Below, piece after piece: positions 1 to 8,084 of a stretch of DNA of 17,192 bases. Every line of letters begins with the position of its first letter. Positions within the stretch are counted from its first letter, which is position 1. A model generated the notes under the pieces. It did no database searches and was not told the origin of the DNA. It saw only the letters and a list, made by a program, of their open reading frames with translations. The stretch is taken from NCBI GenBank assembly GCA_900318545.1, contig ONLC01000011.1:1-17192 (forward strand), given 5' to 3'. This DNA comes from an uncultured Eubacteriales bacterium. Its GTDB lineage: Bacteria; Bacillota; Clostridia; Oscillospirales; Ruminococcaceae. The position numbers and the translations under genes are program-made.

Positions 1-24
1 GGAAATGAATTTGTTAAACAATTA

Positions 25-426
25 TCACCAAAAGAATATCCTGTCTATCTCTTTTGCAAGCTTTATGCTGTCCACCGACTGAATGAGACTTACATCATTA
101 ATAATATATTTGACCTTATTGGTCTGCAAGTGTCCAATAAAATGGACTTCTGCATCTTTAGTGTAGCTGTCCTTTTTTGAAAGGAACTCCTGCACTCTGT
201 TCTCTCCGAGAAGCGTTGCCCCAAGAGAAGCCGCATAGTTTATCTTCTCGGGTGCAACGGTCTTTGTAACCGCCATAAGCCGCACAATATCGTCGCTTTT
301 GCGATACTTTGCCTTAGCGTTCTCTATATTATAACATATTTCTTTATAATTTTCAAGGATATCAGGAAAAATATTATCCTGATTTTTCAGAAGAGCCTGC
401 TCCTGAGGCCTGCTCTGCACTGTCAC
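25..426 (-). CDS. yggS: YggS/PLPBP-family PLP-binding protein, truncated (probably broken gene)
   Basis: This is the N-terminal half of a YggS/PROSC-family pyridoxal-phosphate-binding protein, a family involved in PLP homeostasis. Family landmarks are visible: AVTKT with the likely PLP lysine at about residue 55, GENRVQEF near 75-82, HFIGHLQTNKVK near 95-106 and IQSVDS near 115-120. Family members are usually about 220-235 residues, but this frame stops after 133, right after KEIDR, and the C-terminal half of the barrel is missing. The last 24 bases before the window edge contain further stops and no obvious continuation in any frame. The GTG start at 426 follows AGAGGTGG with 6-base spacing and lies inside the end of the upstream HlyD-like gene (53-base overlap). 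It is the last gene of the miaB operon. The cause could be a nonsense or frameshift mutation, an insertion or deletion, or an error near a contig end. Confidence 0.8.
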   Translation of the reverse strand: MTVQSRPQEQALLKNQDNIFPDILENYKEICYNIENAKAKYRKSDDIVRLMAVTKTVAPEKINYAASLGATLLGENRVQEFLSKKDSYTKDAEVHFIGHLQTNKVKYIINDVSLIQSVDSIKLAKEIDRIFFW

Positions 427-1606
427 TTGTAACCACCTCTAACAAAATCTGGTCATAGAGGAGGAGATTATCCTCTTCTGCTGTATTCTTTGAAAGGACG
501 AAATCGTCACCCTCATAGATAACATCTATCTTCTTGAATGTGATATCCTTTCCGAGGATAACATACACGCCCTTGTCATTGTCCCTGAATCTGATGGCAT
601 CTCTGGGCACCTTAATGCCCTGATACTCATCAAATATGAGCTTGAACGACTTTACCCTTGACTCTACAAGCGTTTCATCAAGTCTGTTGCACGAGAAAAT
701 GACCAGCGACTTGCCGTCCTCTCCGATAGTCTTTGAGGATACTACCTTAACGTCATACACATTCTTTGAAGAATTAGTCGTCATGCTGAGCACAGCACCC
801 TCAGAAATCCTCTTATCGGTGTCAATTATGCCTGCAATATAGCAGGAATAATCCGTAAACATCTTACCGATAGCGTTAGACTTCGGTTCAGCCTTGCCCT
901 TAATGGCGTTTTTAATATCCTTCTCTGTCAGTTCGCTGATTTTTGACTTGCTGAGCTTGTCCTCAAAGCCGTCCGAATACGAAACAAAGTAGCCTGTCTC
1001 GCCTGCGGTTATAACTCCGCTTGCCTTGACAGCCTCCTTTTTAAGCTGATTTTTACGCTCGGTGAGCCTTTTTATAGCATCATCGTAGTTCTCGTCAGCA
1101 CCTGTGACTATCGAATAGATATTCATTGAAAGGGCAAGAGAATCCTTAGTGCTTCTGACATCTGCATAATCCTCTTTCGATACGCTTGCCAGAAGATCCT
1201 TATATTTCTGATCTATGCCCGTTCTTACAGTTTCGGACTGCACAGAGGTCAGAAGCCCCGGCTCCTGAGCCTGCTGCAAAGCGGATATCTGATCCTCGAT
1301 CTTCGATATCCTGTCATTGAGAAGGATATCGTCCTCAGAGGGATAGACCTCAGCTATAGTATTTCCGACAGACACCTTGCTTCCGTCAGGATAAGCATAA
1401 TCAAGCACTCCCGAGCCGTCATAGGTTATCACCTTCTCATCCCTTATGATAACGCCCTTAAAGGGTATATCCTCATTTATAGTAACGAGAACAGCCTCCT
1501 CGGTGTCATGTCTGTCATGAAGGCGGTAATATATCTGATTGCCAATGGTTGTCAGAAGAAAAACAGAAAGCAGACCTGTAATTATCTTTACGGTCAGTGA
1601 CTTCAT
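374..1606 (-). CDS. HlyD-like membrane-anchored adaptor protein
   Basis: A protein of about 410 residues with the layout of an HlyD/membrane-fusion-type adaptor. A short cytoplasmic N-terminus is followed by one hydrophobic segment (about residues 5-26) and then an extracytoplasmic part. Two beta-rich, lipoyl-like halves (about 58-88 and 197-215) flank a charged helical region likely to form a coiled coil (about 92-195). A C-terminal beta domain contains VPRDAIRF near 331-338, like the conserved segment of HlyD_3/RND adaptors, and the Ser/Gly/Glu-rich tail is probably disordered. No partner ABC permease is nearby. In Clostridia such a gene often sits between hfq and yggS, near the sepF/divIVA division genes, so an envelope or division role is possible but only inferred. 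The ATG at 1606 follows the hfq stop by 9 bases, with GGAGGG further upstream and AAGAG close by. Confidence 0.75.
   Translation of the reverse strand: MKSLTVKIITGLLSVFLLTTIGNQIYYRLHDRHDTEEAVLVTINEDIPFKGVIIRDEKVITYDGSGVLDYAYPDGSKVSVGNTIAEVYPSEDDILLNDRISKIEDQISALQQAQEPGLLTSVQSETVRTGIDQKYKDLLASVSKEDYADVRSTKDSLALSMNIYSIVTGADENYDDAIKRLTERKNQLKKEAVKASGVITAGETGYFVSYSDGFEDKLSKSKISELTEKDIKNAIKGKAEPKSNAIGKMFTDYSCYIAGIIDTDKRISEGAVLSMTTNSSKNVYDVKVVSSKTIGEDGKSLVIFSCNRLDETLVESRVKSFKLIFDEYQGIKVPRDAIRFRDNDKGVYVILGKDITFKKIDVIYEGDDFVLSKNTAEEDNLLLYDQILLEVVTSDSAEQASGAGSSEKSG
433..440 (-). promoter_or_regulatory. Ribosome binding site of yggS
   Basis: AGAGGTGG lies 6 bases upstream of the GTG at 426 and inside the coding sequence of the HlyD-like gene. 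It supports a GTG start with translational coupling. The alternative would be a start near codon 19, just after the upstream stop codon, where only an ATT codon is available. Confidence 0.6.
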
Positions 1607-1615
1607 GATCTCTTA

Positions 1616-1858
1616 TCAGCCCTCCGTTCCTGAGGCTGCATCAAGGATATTCACAGACTTCGACGGGATAATAGTCGAAATTGCGTGCTTATAAACAACA
1701 TTCTGATTTCCCGAGCAGTCAAGGACTACTACGTAGCTGTCAAAGCCTCTGACAACGCCCTTGAACTGAAAGCCGTTCATAAGGATAAAGGTAGCCAGAA
1801 TTTTCTCTTTTCTGATCTGGTTCAGGAAAACGTCCTGCAAATTAATACTCTTATTCAT
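1616..1858 (-). CDS. hfq: RNA chaperone Hfq
   Basis: An 80-residue Sm-like protein that forms hexameric rings and binds U-rich and A-rich RNA, mediating sRNA-mRNA contacts. The Sm1 region begins [14 protein letters not shown] (residues 6-19), with Gln8 and Asp9 at the proximal-face positions. The Sm2 signature VYKHAIST lies at 55-62, with Lys57 and His58 lining the pore. Residue 42 is Tyr where Escherichia coli has Phe. The C-terminal tail is very short, as is usual for Firmicutes Hfq, so the long disordered tail of enterobacterial Hfq is absent. A strong AGGAGG lies 7 bases before the ATG. The gene follows miaA by 39 bases, the classic miaA-hfq pairing. Confidence 0.97.
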   Translation of the reverse strand: MNKSINLQDVFLNQIRKEKILATFILMNGFQFKGVVRGFDSYVVVLDCSGNQNVVYKHAISTIIPSKSVNILDAASGTEG

Positions 1859-1897
1859 TTCGATTCCTCCTAGGGGTCTTTACACAGATATAAACTA

Positions 1898-2857
1898 TCA
1901 AATTATATTATAACACATAATTTTCGATTTGGCTATATCATTTTTCAATTTTTCTATAATTTTTTTAAGTTCAACAAATTTATCCGACTCAATCCACGAA
2001 ATTCCGTCAACACGCCTAAACCAGGTGAGCTGTCTTTTAGCATAACGGCGTGTTTCCTGCTTTATTTTGTCAATACATTCAATAAGCGATGCCTCGCCAT
2101 CAAAGTACGGAATAAGCTCCTTATAGCCGATTGCCTGAGCACAGGTTGCAAGTCCGCCTGCTTCATAAACGGCTCTGCACTCTTCAACCAGCCCCTGCTC
2201 AGCCATAATATCGACTCTTTTATCTATCCTGTCATAAAGCATCTGCCTGTCAGAAAAGGTCAGCCCGTAGATAAGGGCATCATAGGGGCTTTCCTCACGC
2301 CTTGAGTTTTTCTTATGAACAGAAAGCGGAATTCCCGTCTTTTCATAGACCTCGAGTGCTCTTACAACTCTCGGTGTGTTGTTTTCGTGGACTGCTTCTG
2401 CGGACTCGGGGTCAATTTCTCTGAGCCGTTCCCACAAAGCGTGGTTGCCGTGCTCCTTTATCTCAGCTTCAAGACGCTTTCTTATCTCGGGGTCGCCTGC
2501 GGTATCATCAAAAAGGATATTCTGTACAAGCGAGCTTATATAAAGCCCTGTTCCGCCGCAGACTATCGGGAGCTTTCCTCTTGAATAAATGTCCCTTATG
2601 CATTCTCCTGCGAGCTTTACATAATCAGCTACCGAAAACGGCTGATCGGGCTCTAAAAAATCTATCAGGTGGTGCGGCACACCCTGCATTTCATCGGGAG
2701 TGGGCTTTGCAGTCGCTATACTCAGGCCTTTGTATATCTGCATAGAATCGGCAGATACTATCTCGGCACCGTACTCCTTTGCAAGCTCCACCGACAAAGC
2801 CGTTTTCCCTGAGGCTGTAGGGCCTGCTATTACTATAAGCGGTATTTTTTCAGTCAA
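1898..2857 (-). CDS. miaA: tRNA dimethylallyltransferase MiaA
   Basis: Transfers a dimethylallyl group from DMAPP to N6 of A37 in tRNAs reading UNN codons, giving i6A37. The 319-residue length fits the family. The P-loop GPTASGKT is at residues 12-19, followed by the conserved SADSMQIYKG segment (35-44) with its catalytic-site Asp37. PHHLID lies at 61-66, CGGTGLYI near 99-106, and the C-terminal signature KQETRRYAKRQLTWFRR ends the conserved core. The last 20 residues are lysine-rich and low in GC. The start is TTG at 2857, supported by AAGGAG with 8-base spacing. That RBS overlaps the mutL stop, so the two genes are probably translationally coupled. The product i6A37 is the substrate of MiaB, encoded at the head of the same operon. 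Confidence 0.97.
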   Translation of the reverse strand: MTEKIPLIVIAGPTASGKTALSVELAKEYGAEIVSADSMQIYKGLSIATAKPTPDEMQGVPHHLIDFLEPDQPFSVADYVKLAGECIRDIYSRGKLPIVCGGTGLYISSLVQNILFDDTAGDPEIRKRLEAEIKEHGNHALWERLREIDPESAEAVHENNTPRVVRALEVYEKTGIPLSVHKKNSRREESPYDALIYGLTFSDRQMLYDRIDKRVDIMAEQGLVEECRAVYEAGGLATCAQAIGYKELIPYFDGEASLIECIDKIKQETRRYAKRQLTWFRRVDGISWIESDKFVELKKIIEKLKNDIAKSKIMCYNII

Positions 2858-2869
2858 TATATCCGCTCC

Positions 2870-4921
2870 TTATACTATTCTTCTGAACTGCTTTTCTATA
2901 TCCCTCTTGGTAAGCTTGATTATTACAGGCCTTCCGTGAGGGCAGTATCTTATATCGTCATTTTCATATACGGCATCAAGCAGTGCCTGAAGCTCGGCTA
3001 TGCTGTTGTCATCATTTGCCTTGATAGCTGCCTTGCAGGCTACCGAATGGTATAGGTCGTCAAACACCTCGGACTGAGGGTTTATCTTATTGTCCATAAG
3101 GTTTTTCGCAAGCTCACAGAGAACCTCTGTCGGGTCATTGTCGCCGAGGATTATCGGCACACCCTTTACGGCAACAGTCGGGGCTGTATCGGGCTCTACC
3201 TCAAAGCCCAAGACTGCTATCTTCTCCAAATTCTCGCAGACTGCGTCATACTCGGGGTATGAGAGCAGCACCATTATGGGCTCTAAGAGAAACTGCGGCT
3301 GGAGCTTGTTTGCATCGTCCTTTATCTGCTCAAAGATATAACGCTCGTGCGCAGCGTGCTTGTCCATGAGTATCATTTCATTGCCGCACTGGGCTATCAC
3401 AAAGGTCTTGAAGAGCTCGCCTATAACTATTGGCTTCGGCTCTTCTTTCTTGGCAAACTGAATGGTAACAGGCTCCTGCTTTTTTTCAAAGCTCTGAGCA
3501 TTTATAAACTTGAAGCCCTCATTCTCATCTGATGTCTCGGGCTCTGCAGGGAGCTCATTTACTATCCTGTTCATATCCTCGACAGTGAGCGGCTTTGGCT
3601 CCTCGGGGACAGGTTCGGGAACAGGCTCAGGAGCGGCAGGCACGGGCTCATCAAGCTGTGATAGGAAAATATCCTCGCCCTGCTTTGCTCTCTCTATCTG
3701 CTCGGGATCAAGCTTTTTCAGCTCCACCTTTGAAACTATCGGCTCAGAGGGCTTGGCAGGCTCTGCTCTGTTATCGGAATACACAGGCTGAGAGACCTGC
3801 TTTACAGGCTCGGCAGGCTTTACAGGCTCGGTAACAAACTGCATCTGAGTGCCCGTGTCCTTGGGCGGTACTTCATAAAGCTCACGCTCGGAAAAATGTC
3901 TGCCCTTGTCAAGAGTCATCTTGTTCGGAGCGTCAAACATCAGAAGTGAGTTTTTAACTGCAAAGTAAACAGCCTCGTGCATAAGCTTTTCGTTCGAGAA
4001 TCGCACCTCTGTCTTAGTCGGGTGAACATTTACATCGACCGTATTCGGAGGAGCATCAACAAAAAGCACGCAGGCAGGAAACTTTCCCACCATTATCTGA
4101 TTGCGGTAAGCTTCTTCAAGTGCCGCCGCCATAGCCTTTGACTTTATATATCTGTGGTTTACAAAGAAATTCTGAAATCTCCTGTTGGGCTTAGCGGACA
4201 GCGGCTTTACGGTATAGCCTGTGACCCTCATACCCTGATAGGAATAGTCCACCTCCATAAGTGACGAGGCAAACTCTCTTCCGAAAACCGAATACACAGC
4301 AGAATACAGCTTTCCGTCACCGGCGGTGAGGAGCTCTATCTTGTTATCTCGGATAAACTTGAAGGAAACCTCGGGGTGCGAAAGTGCAATTTTTGAAACA
4401 AGGTCTGCAACAGCGTTGCCCTCGGAAACGTCCTTTTTCAGGAATTTCAGCCTTGCAGGAACGTTATAGAAAATATCCCTCACAAGAAAGGTAGTGCCGT
4501 CAGGGCAGCCGCTCTCTTCAAGAGCGACCTCCTGTGTGCCCTCTATAACATAGTGCGTTCCGAAGTCGTCCTCGGGTCTTTTGGTGAGCACATCTACCTT
4601 TGCGACCGCACAGATAGACGCAAGTGCCTCACCCCGGAAGCCGAGAGTCATTATGTTTTCAAGATCCTGCTTTTCATTTATCTTGCTTGTTGCATGACGC
4701 AAAAAGGCAGTGGGCAGATCCTCTTTAGAAATGCCCTTGCCGTTATCGGTAACTCTTATATAGGTTCTTCCGCCGTTTTTTATTTCAACTGTAACTACAG
4801 ATGCAAAAGCATCTATTGAGTTTTCAAGAAGCTCCTTGATTATCGAGGCAGGGCGGTCAATAACCTCGCCTGCTGCGATAAGCTCGGAAACCTCCTTTGA
4901 AAGAAGCTTTATCTCCGCCAT
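2870..4921 (-). CDS. mutL: DNA mismatch repair protein MutL (endonuclease-type)
   Basis: Couples mismatch recognition by MutS to strand incision. The N-terminal GHKL ATPase is intact: ELLENSIDA with Glu30 and Asn34, DNGKG at 59-63, LGFRGEAL at 93-100 and GTTFLVRDIFYNVPARLKFL near 143-162. A long Pro/Glu/Val-rich linker (roughly 365-475) follows. The C-terminal dimerisation domain carries the endonuclease motif DKHA-x2-E-x4-E at 520-531 (Lys replaces the more common Gln), ACKAAIKA and CPHGRP at 660-665. This is therefore a nicking MutL, as in bacteria without MutH. At 683 residues it is slightly long because of the linker. The ATG follows AGGAG by 5 bases, and the gene starts 27 bases after mutS. 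Confidence 0.97.
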   Translation of the reverse strand: MAEIKLLSKEVSELIAAGEVIDRPASIIKELLENSIDAFASVVTVEIKNGGRTYIRVTDNGKGISKEDLPTAFLRHATSKINEKQDLENIMTLGFRGEALASICAVAKVDVLTKRPEDDFGTHYVIEGTQEVALEESGCPDGTTFLVRDIFYNVPARLKFLKKDVSEGNAVADLVSKIALSHPEVSFKFIRDNKIELLTAGDGKLYSAVYSVFGREFASSLMEVDYSYQGMRVTGYTVKPLSAKPNRRFQNFFVNHRYIKSKAMAAALEEAYRNQIMVGKFPACVLFVDAPPNTVDVNVHPTKTEVRFSNEKLMHEAVYFAVKNSLLMFDAPNKMTLDKGRHFSERELYEVPPKDTGTQMQFVTEPVKPAEPVKQVSQPVYSDNRAEPAKPSEPIVSKVELKKLDPEQIERAKQGEDIFLSQLDEPVPAAPEPVPEPVPEEPKPLTVEDMNRIVNELPAEPETSDENEGFKFINAQSFEKKQEPVTIQFAKKEEPKPIVIGELFKTFVIAQCGNEMILMDKHAAHERYIFEQIKDDANKLQPQFLLEPIMVLLSYPEYDAVCENLEKIAVLGFEVEPDTAPTVAVKGVPIILGDNDPTEVLCELAKNLMDNKINPQSEVFDDLYHSVACKAAIKANDDNSIAELQALLDAVYENDDIRYCPHGRPVIIKLTKRDIEKQFRRIV

Positions 4922-4948
4922 TATGGCTCCTGTTCTATGGCTTTCGCC

Positions 4949-7639
4949 TTAAATGTATTTTACGATCTCTTTTATAAATTCACGAAGCTCTGTATCATCG
5001 AGCTCATCAATGTTGGTCTTTCTGAGCTTGTCAACTATCATGCTGTCAGTTATCCTGTCAAAGCTTACCTGAACATTGTCACGGTCGGCTTCCTCGGCAA
5101 GCTTTTCACGGTTTGCACGTTCAAGCTCTTCAAGAAGCTCATCTGCCCTTGTGATTATCTTCTTCGGGAGTCCTGCCAGCTTTGCGACCTCTATTCCGTA
5201 GCTCTGGTCAGCTCCGCCCCTGACTATCTTTCTCAGGAAGCGTATATTTCCGCCCTGCTTTCTGACTGATACAGAGTAGTTGACTACACCCTCCATTTCA
5301 CTTTCAAGCGAGATAAGCTCGTGATAATGCGTTGCAAACAGAGTCTTGCAGCCAAGCTTTTTGGAATTAAGAATATACTCGGCAACCGACCTTGCAATCG
5401 AAATTCCGTCAAAGGTAGAGGTACCTCTGCCGACCTCATCAAGTATAACAAGGCTGTTCTTTGTTGCGTGCTTGACAATATCTGCGACCTCGCTCATTTC
5501 CACCATAAAGGTTGACTGCCCTGCTGTAAGGTCATCGGAAGCGCCTATCCTTGTGTATATCTGGTCAACCACCGAGAGCCTTGCGTACTCGGCAGGCACA
5601 AAGGAGCCTATCTGAGCCATAAGGCAGATAAGAGCTATCTGTCTCATATATGTGGACTTACCCGACATATTAGGTCCTGTAACTATTGCCATTCTGTTGG
5701 CTGTGAGGTCAAGATATGTATCGTTCGGGACAAAGACCTCGTTTTTCTGCATAAGCTCAACTACGGGGTGACGGCCTTTTTTTATCTCAATCGAGCCGTC
5801 CATAGTGAGATCGGGCTTGCAGTAGTTATTGTTGAGTGCTGCTGCCGCAAATGAACAGAGCACATCTATCTGTGCGACTGCCGAGGCAGTCTGAGAAACT
5901 GTCTTTATCTGAGTTGAGGCGAAGTCGATTATCTCGGAGAATATCTCCTGCTCAAGAGTGATTATCTTATCGCTTGCACCGAGGATAGTGTTCTCTGCAT
6001 TTTTGAGCTCCTCGGTAATAAATCTCTCGCAGTTTGCAAGAGTCTGCTTTCTTATATAGGTCTCGGGAACAAGATCATAATAGGACTTTGTGACCTCGAG
6101 ATAATATCCGAATACCCTGTTATAGCCGACCTTAAGGTTCTTGATGCCTGTGCTTTCACGCTCTCTTTCGGCTATGTCCTCGATTATCTGCTTGCCGCCG
6201 CTGCGTATTTTTCTGAGGCTGTCAAGCTGCTCATTGAAGCCGTCACGGATAACTCCGCCGTCCTTGACACTTACAGGCGGCTCGTCCACTATGGCGTTGC
6301 CGATAAGATTGTTTATCTCATCTAAGGTGGATATCCTCTCATTGCAGGACTTCAGAAGCTTTGCCGAAAAGCCCTCGAGCATTTCTTTAAGAGCAGGCAG
6401 CTTTTCAGCTGTTACCGACAAAGACCTCAGATCTCTCGGAGATGCACTCTTGTACATTACTCTTGTCATAAGCCTTTCAAGATCATAAACACCGCCGAGT
6501 ATCTCCTTTATTTCGGAAAGCTCAACAGGCGACTCTGTCAGCTGCTCAACAGCGTCAAGACGCTCCATTATCCTTGAAGGATTAACAAGCGGCTGCTCTA
6601 TGTAGGAACGAAGCATTCTTCTTCCCATTGAGGTTCTTGTGTTGTCAAGCACCCACAAAAGTGAGCCCTTTTTGTCCTTGCTCCTGAGAGTTTCGACAAG
6701 CTCGAGATTTCTCCTTGCAGAATAGCCTATAGTCATCATCGGGTCATCAATATGTACCTGCACATCGGAGAACCTTCCTGCAAGCTTTTTCTGTGTTCTG
6801 AAAACATAGGTAAACAGACCGCAGAGTGCTGACTCGGCACAGCTTTCATTTTCAAGCTGAACTCTCAGAGCTTCAAAGGTCTCCTTTGTAGTCTGAGCCG
6901 AGATCTCGTCTATATGCTTGAAAATGCTGAAATCATCATCAGTAAGCACCCGAACACAGCTGCCAATGCGAAGGCTTATAAAGTCCTTCAGGGTGGCACA
7001 GTCGTCAGCAGCACTGTTTAGAAGTATCTCAGAGGGCTCAAAGCGTGAAAGCTCGTTATACAAACGCTCAAGCATATCCTTGTTGCTGAACGAAAACAGA
7101 TGCACCTCTCCTGTTGATATATCGGCAAACGCTGCCGCACAAACGCCTGCATCGGCAGACATATAAATGCTGCAAAGGAAATTGTTCACCGAATCATCGA
7201 GCATGGAGCTATCAATAAGCGTTCCCGGAGTGATGACCCTGAGCACCTCACGGGGGACCATACCCTTGCAGGTGGCAGGGTCAGCGGTCTGCTCACAGAT
7301 AGCTATGCTGAAGCCGTTATCAACAAGCTTCTTTATATAAGTATCGCAGGCATGGTGCGGCACTCCGCACATGGGAGCTCTTCGCTGCAAGCCGCAGTCA
7401 CGGCCTGTAAGTGTCAGTCCAAGTGCCTTTGAGACATTAACCGCATCGTCAAAGAACATCTCGTAAAAGTCTCCGAGCCTGTAAAACAGGATATGCCCCG
7501 GGTACTGCTCCTTGACCTGAAAATAATGCCTCATCATCGGCGATAGCTTGCCCTCCTGCTCGAGCTGTTCGAGCGTATATCCCAGATATGCGGGAGCAAG
7601 TCCGTCATTGCCTTTTATCTCTTCATTTGAGCTGTTCAA
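4949..7639 (-). CDS. mutS: DNA mismatch repair protein MutS
   Basis: Recognises base mismatches and small loops, then recruits MutL in an ATP-dependent way. The 896-residue protein has the mismatch-wedge motif F-Y-E at residues 58-60 within LFYRLGDFYEMF, a connector and lever/clamp region, and a C-terminal ABC-type ATPase. Walker A (GPNMSGKS) is at 655-662 and Walker B LVILDEVGRGTSTFDG has Asp734-Glu735. The following ATHYHEL segment is also present. The C-terminal tail is helical and charged, as expected for the tetramer/beta-clamp region. The start is TTG at 7639, with GAGGTGA 6 bases upstream. The next Met is at residue 35, inside the conserved mismatch-recognition domain, so the TTG is preferred. 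The gene lies 29 bases downstream of the YlbF-family gene. Confidence 0.98.
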   Translation of the reverse strand: MNSSNEEIKGNDGLAPAYLGYTLEQLEQEGKLSPMMRHYFQVKEQYPGHILFYRLGDFYEMFFDDAVNVSKALGLTLTGRDCGLQRRAPMCGVPHHACDTYIKKLVDNGFSIAICEQTADPATCKGMVPREVLRVITPGTLIDSSMLDDSVNNFLCSIYMSADAGVCAAAFADISTGEVHLFSFSNKDMLERLYNELSRFEPSEILLNSAADDCATLKDFISLRIGSCVRVLTDDDFSIFKHIDEISAQTTKETFEALRVQLENESCAESALCGLFTYVFRTQKKLAGRFSDVQVHIDDPMMTIGYSARRNLELVETLRSKDKKGSLLWVLDNTRTSMGRRMLRSYIEQPLVNPSRIMERLDAVEQLTESPVELSEIKEILGGVYDLERLMTRVMYKSASPRDLRSLSVTAEKLPALKEMLEGFSAKLLKSCNERISTLDEINNLIGNAIVDEPPVSVKDGGVIRDGFNEQLDSLRKIRSGGKQIIEDIAERERESTGIKNLKVGYNRVFGYYLEVTKSYYDLVPETYIRKQTLANCERFITEELKNAENTILGASDKIITLEQEIFSEIIDFASTQIKTVSQTASAVAQIDVLCSFAAAALNNNYCKPDLTMDGSIEIKKGRHPVVELMQKNEVFVPNDTYLDLTANRMAIVTGPNMSGKSTYMRQIALICLMAQIGSFVPAEYARLSVVDQIYTRIGASDDLTAGQSTFMVEMSEVADIVKHATKNSLVILDEVGRGTSTFDGISIARSVAEYILNSKKLGCKTLFATHYHELISLESEMEGVVNYSVSVRKQGGNIRFLRKIVRGGADQSYGIEVAKLAGLPKKIITRADELLEELERANREKLAEEADRDNVQVSFDRITDSMIVDKLRKTNIDELDDTELREFIKEIVKYI

Positions 7640-7668
7640 CGCAGCTCACCTCTTTCTATATGTTGAGT

Positions 7669-8079
7669 TTAGCCGCAGCCCGAACAGCCTGCACAGCTGC
7701 CTGAACAGCTCTGAGGCGGTGTGTCTGGGCAGGTCTCGGGGTCCTCGCCCTCAGATGCCTGCGAAATGATGTAGTTTACAGAGGTTATAAGCTTTGAAAG
7801 CTCAGCCTTCGCCTCATTGAACTCTACCATTTTGGGCATCTCCATGATCTCTTTATACATATCCTGAATGTCACGGTTAAGCTCCTTGAGCTTTTCGGTA
7901 TCGTTACCGTTTTTTCTCATTTCCTCACCAAGCTCCGAGCGCTTGATGTTAAACTCACCGATCTTGTTCTGAAGCTCGGTATCGGTATCGTTAAGCGAGC
8001 AGGCATTCATGTATCTTGTGTACCTCTCGTCCTGCTGAATAGCCTTTCCAAGCTCTCTTGCCAGTTCTATTACGTCCAT
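7669..8079 (-). CDS. YlbF/YmcA-family protein with five-cysteine tail
   Basis: A 136-residue, almost fully alpha-helical protein of the YlbF/YmcA (Com_YlbF) family. In Bacillus subtilis, YlbF, YmcA and YaaT form a complex that carries Fe-S clusters and modulates RNase Y processing. The helical core covers about residues 1-108 (ELARELGKAI at the start, a charged central helix, EFNEAKAELSKLI near 85-97). The last 20 residues hold Cys117, Cys125, Cys129, Cys132 and Cys135, spaced C-x7-C-x3-C-x2-C-x2-C in a Gly/Ser context, which suggests metal or Fe-S ligation. Its place directly after miaB and before mutS matches ymcA in Bacillus (miaB/ymcB-ymcA-cotE-mutS-mutL), so a YmcA (RicA)-like role is the best guess. 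The ATG follows AGGGA with 8-base spacing; that RBS overlaps the miaB stop. Confidence 0.88.
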   Translation of the reverse strand: MDVIELARELGKAIQQDERYTRYMNACSLNDTDTELQNKIGEFNIKRSELGEEMRKNGNDTEKLKELNRDIQDMYKEIMEMPKMVEFNEAKAELSKLITSVNYIISQASEGEDPETCPDTPPQSCSGSCAGCSGCG

Positions 8080-8084
8080 AATAT

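Noticed and set aside
3328..3364. Lys in place of Gln in the MutL endonuclease motif (DKHA) as a defect
   Set aside because: The metal-binding Asp, His and Glu residues are kept, and I recall DKHA-type variants in other Clostridia, so loss of activity is not implied.
3510..3834. Two plus-strand frames rich in Gly/Ser or Ala/Gln opposite the MutL linker
   Set aside because: Their repetitive composition is the complement of the Pro/Glu linker codons and not evidence of a gene.
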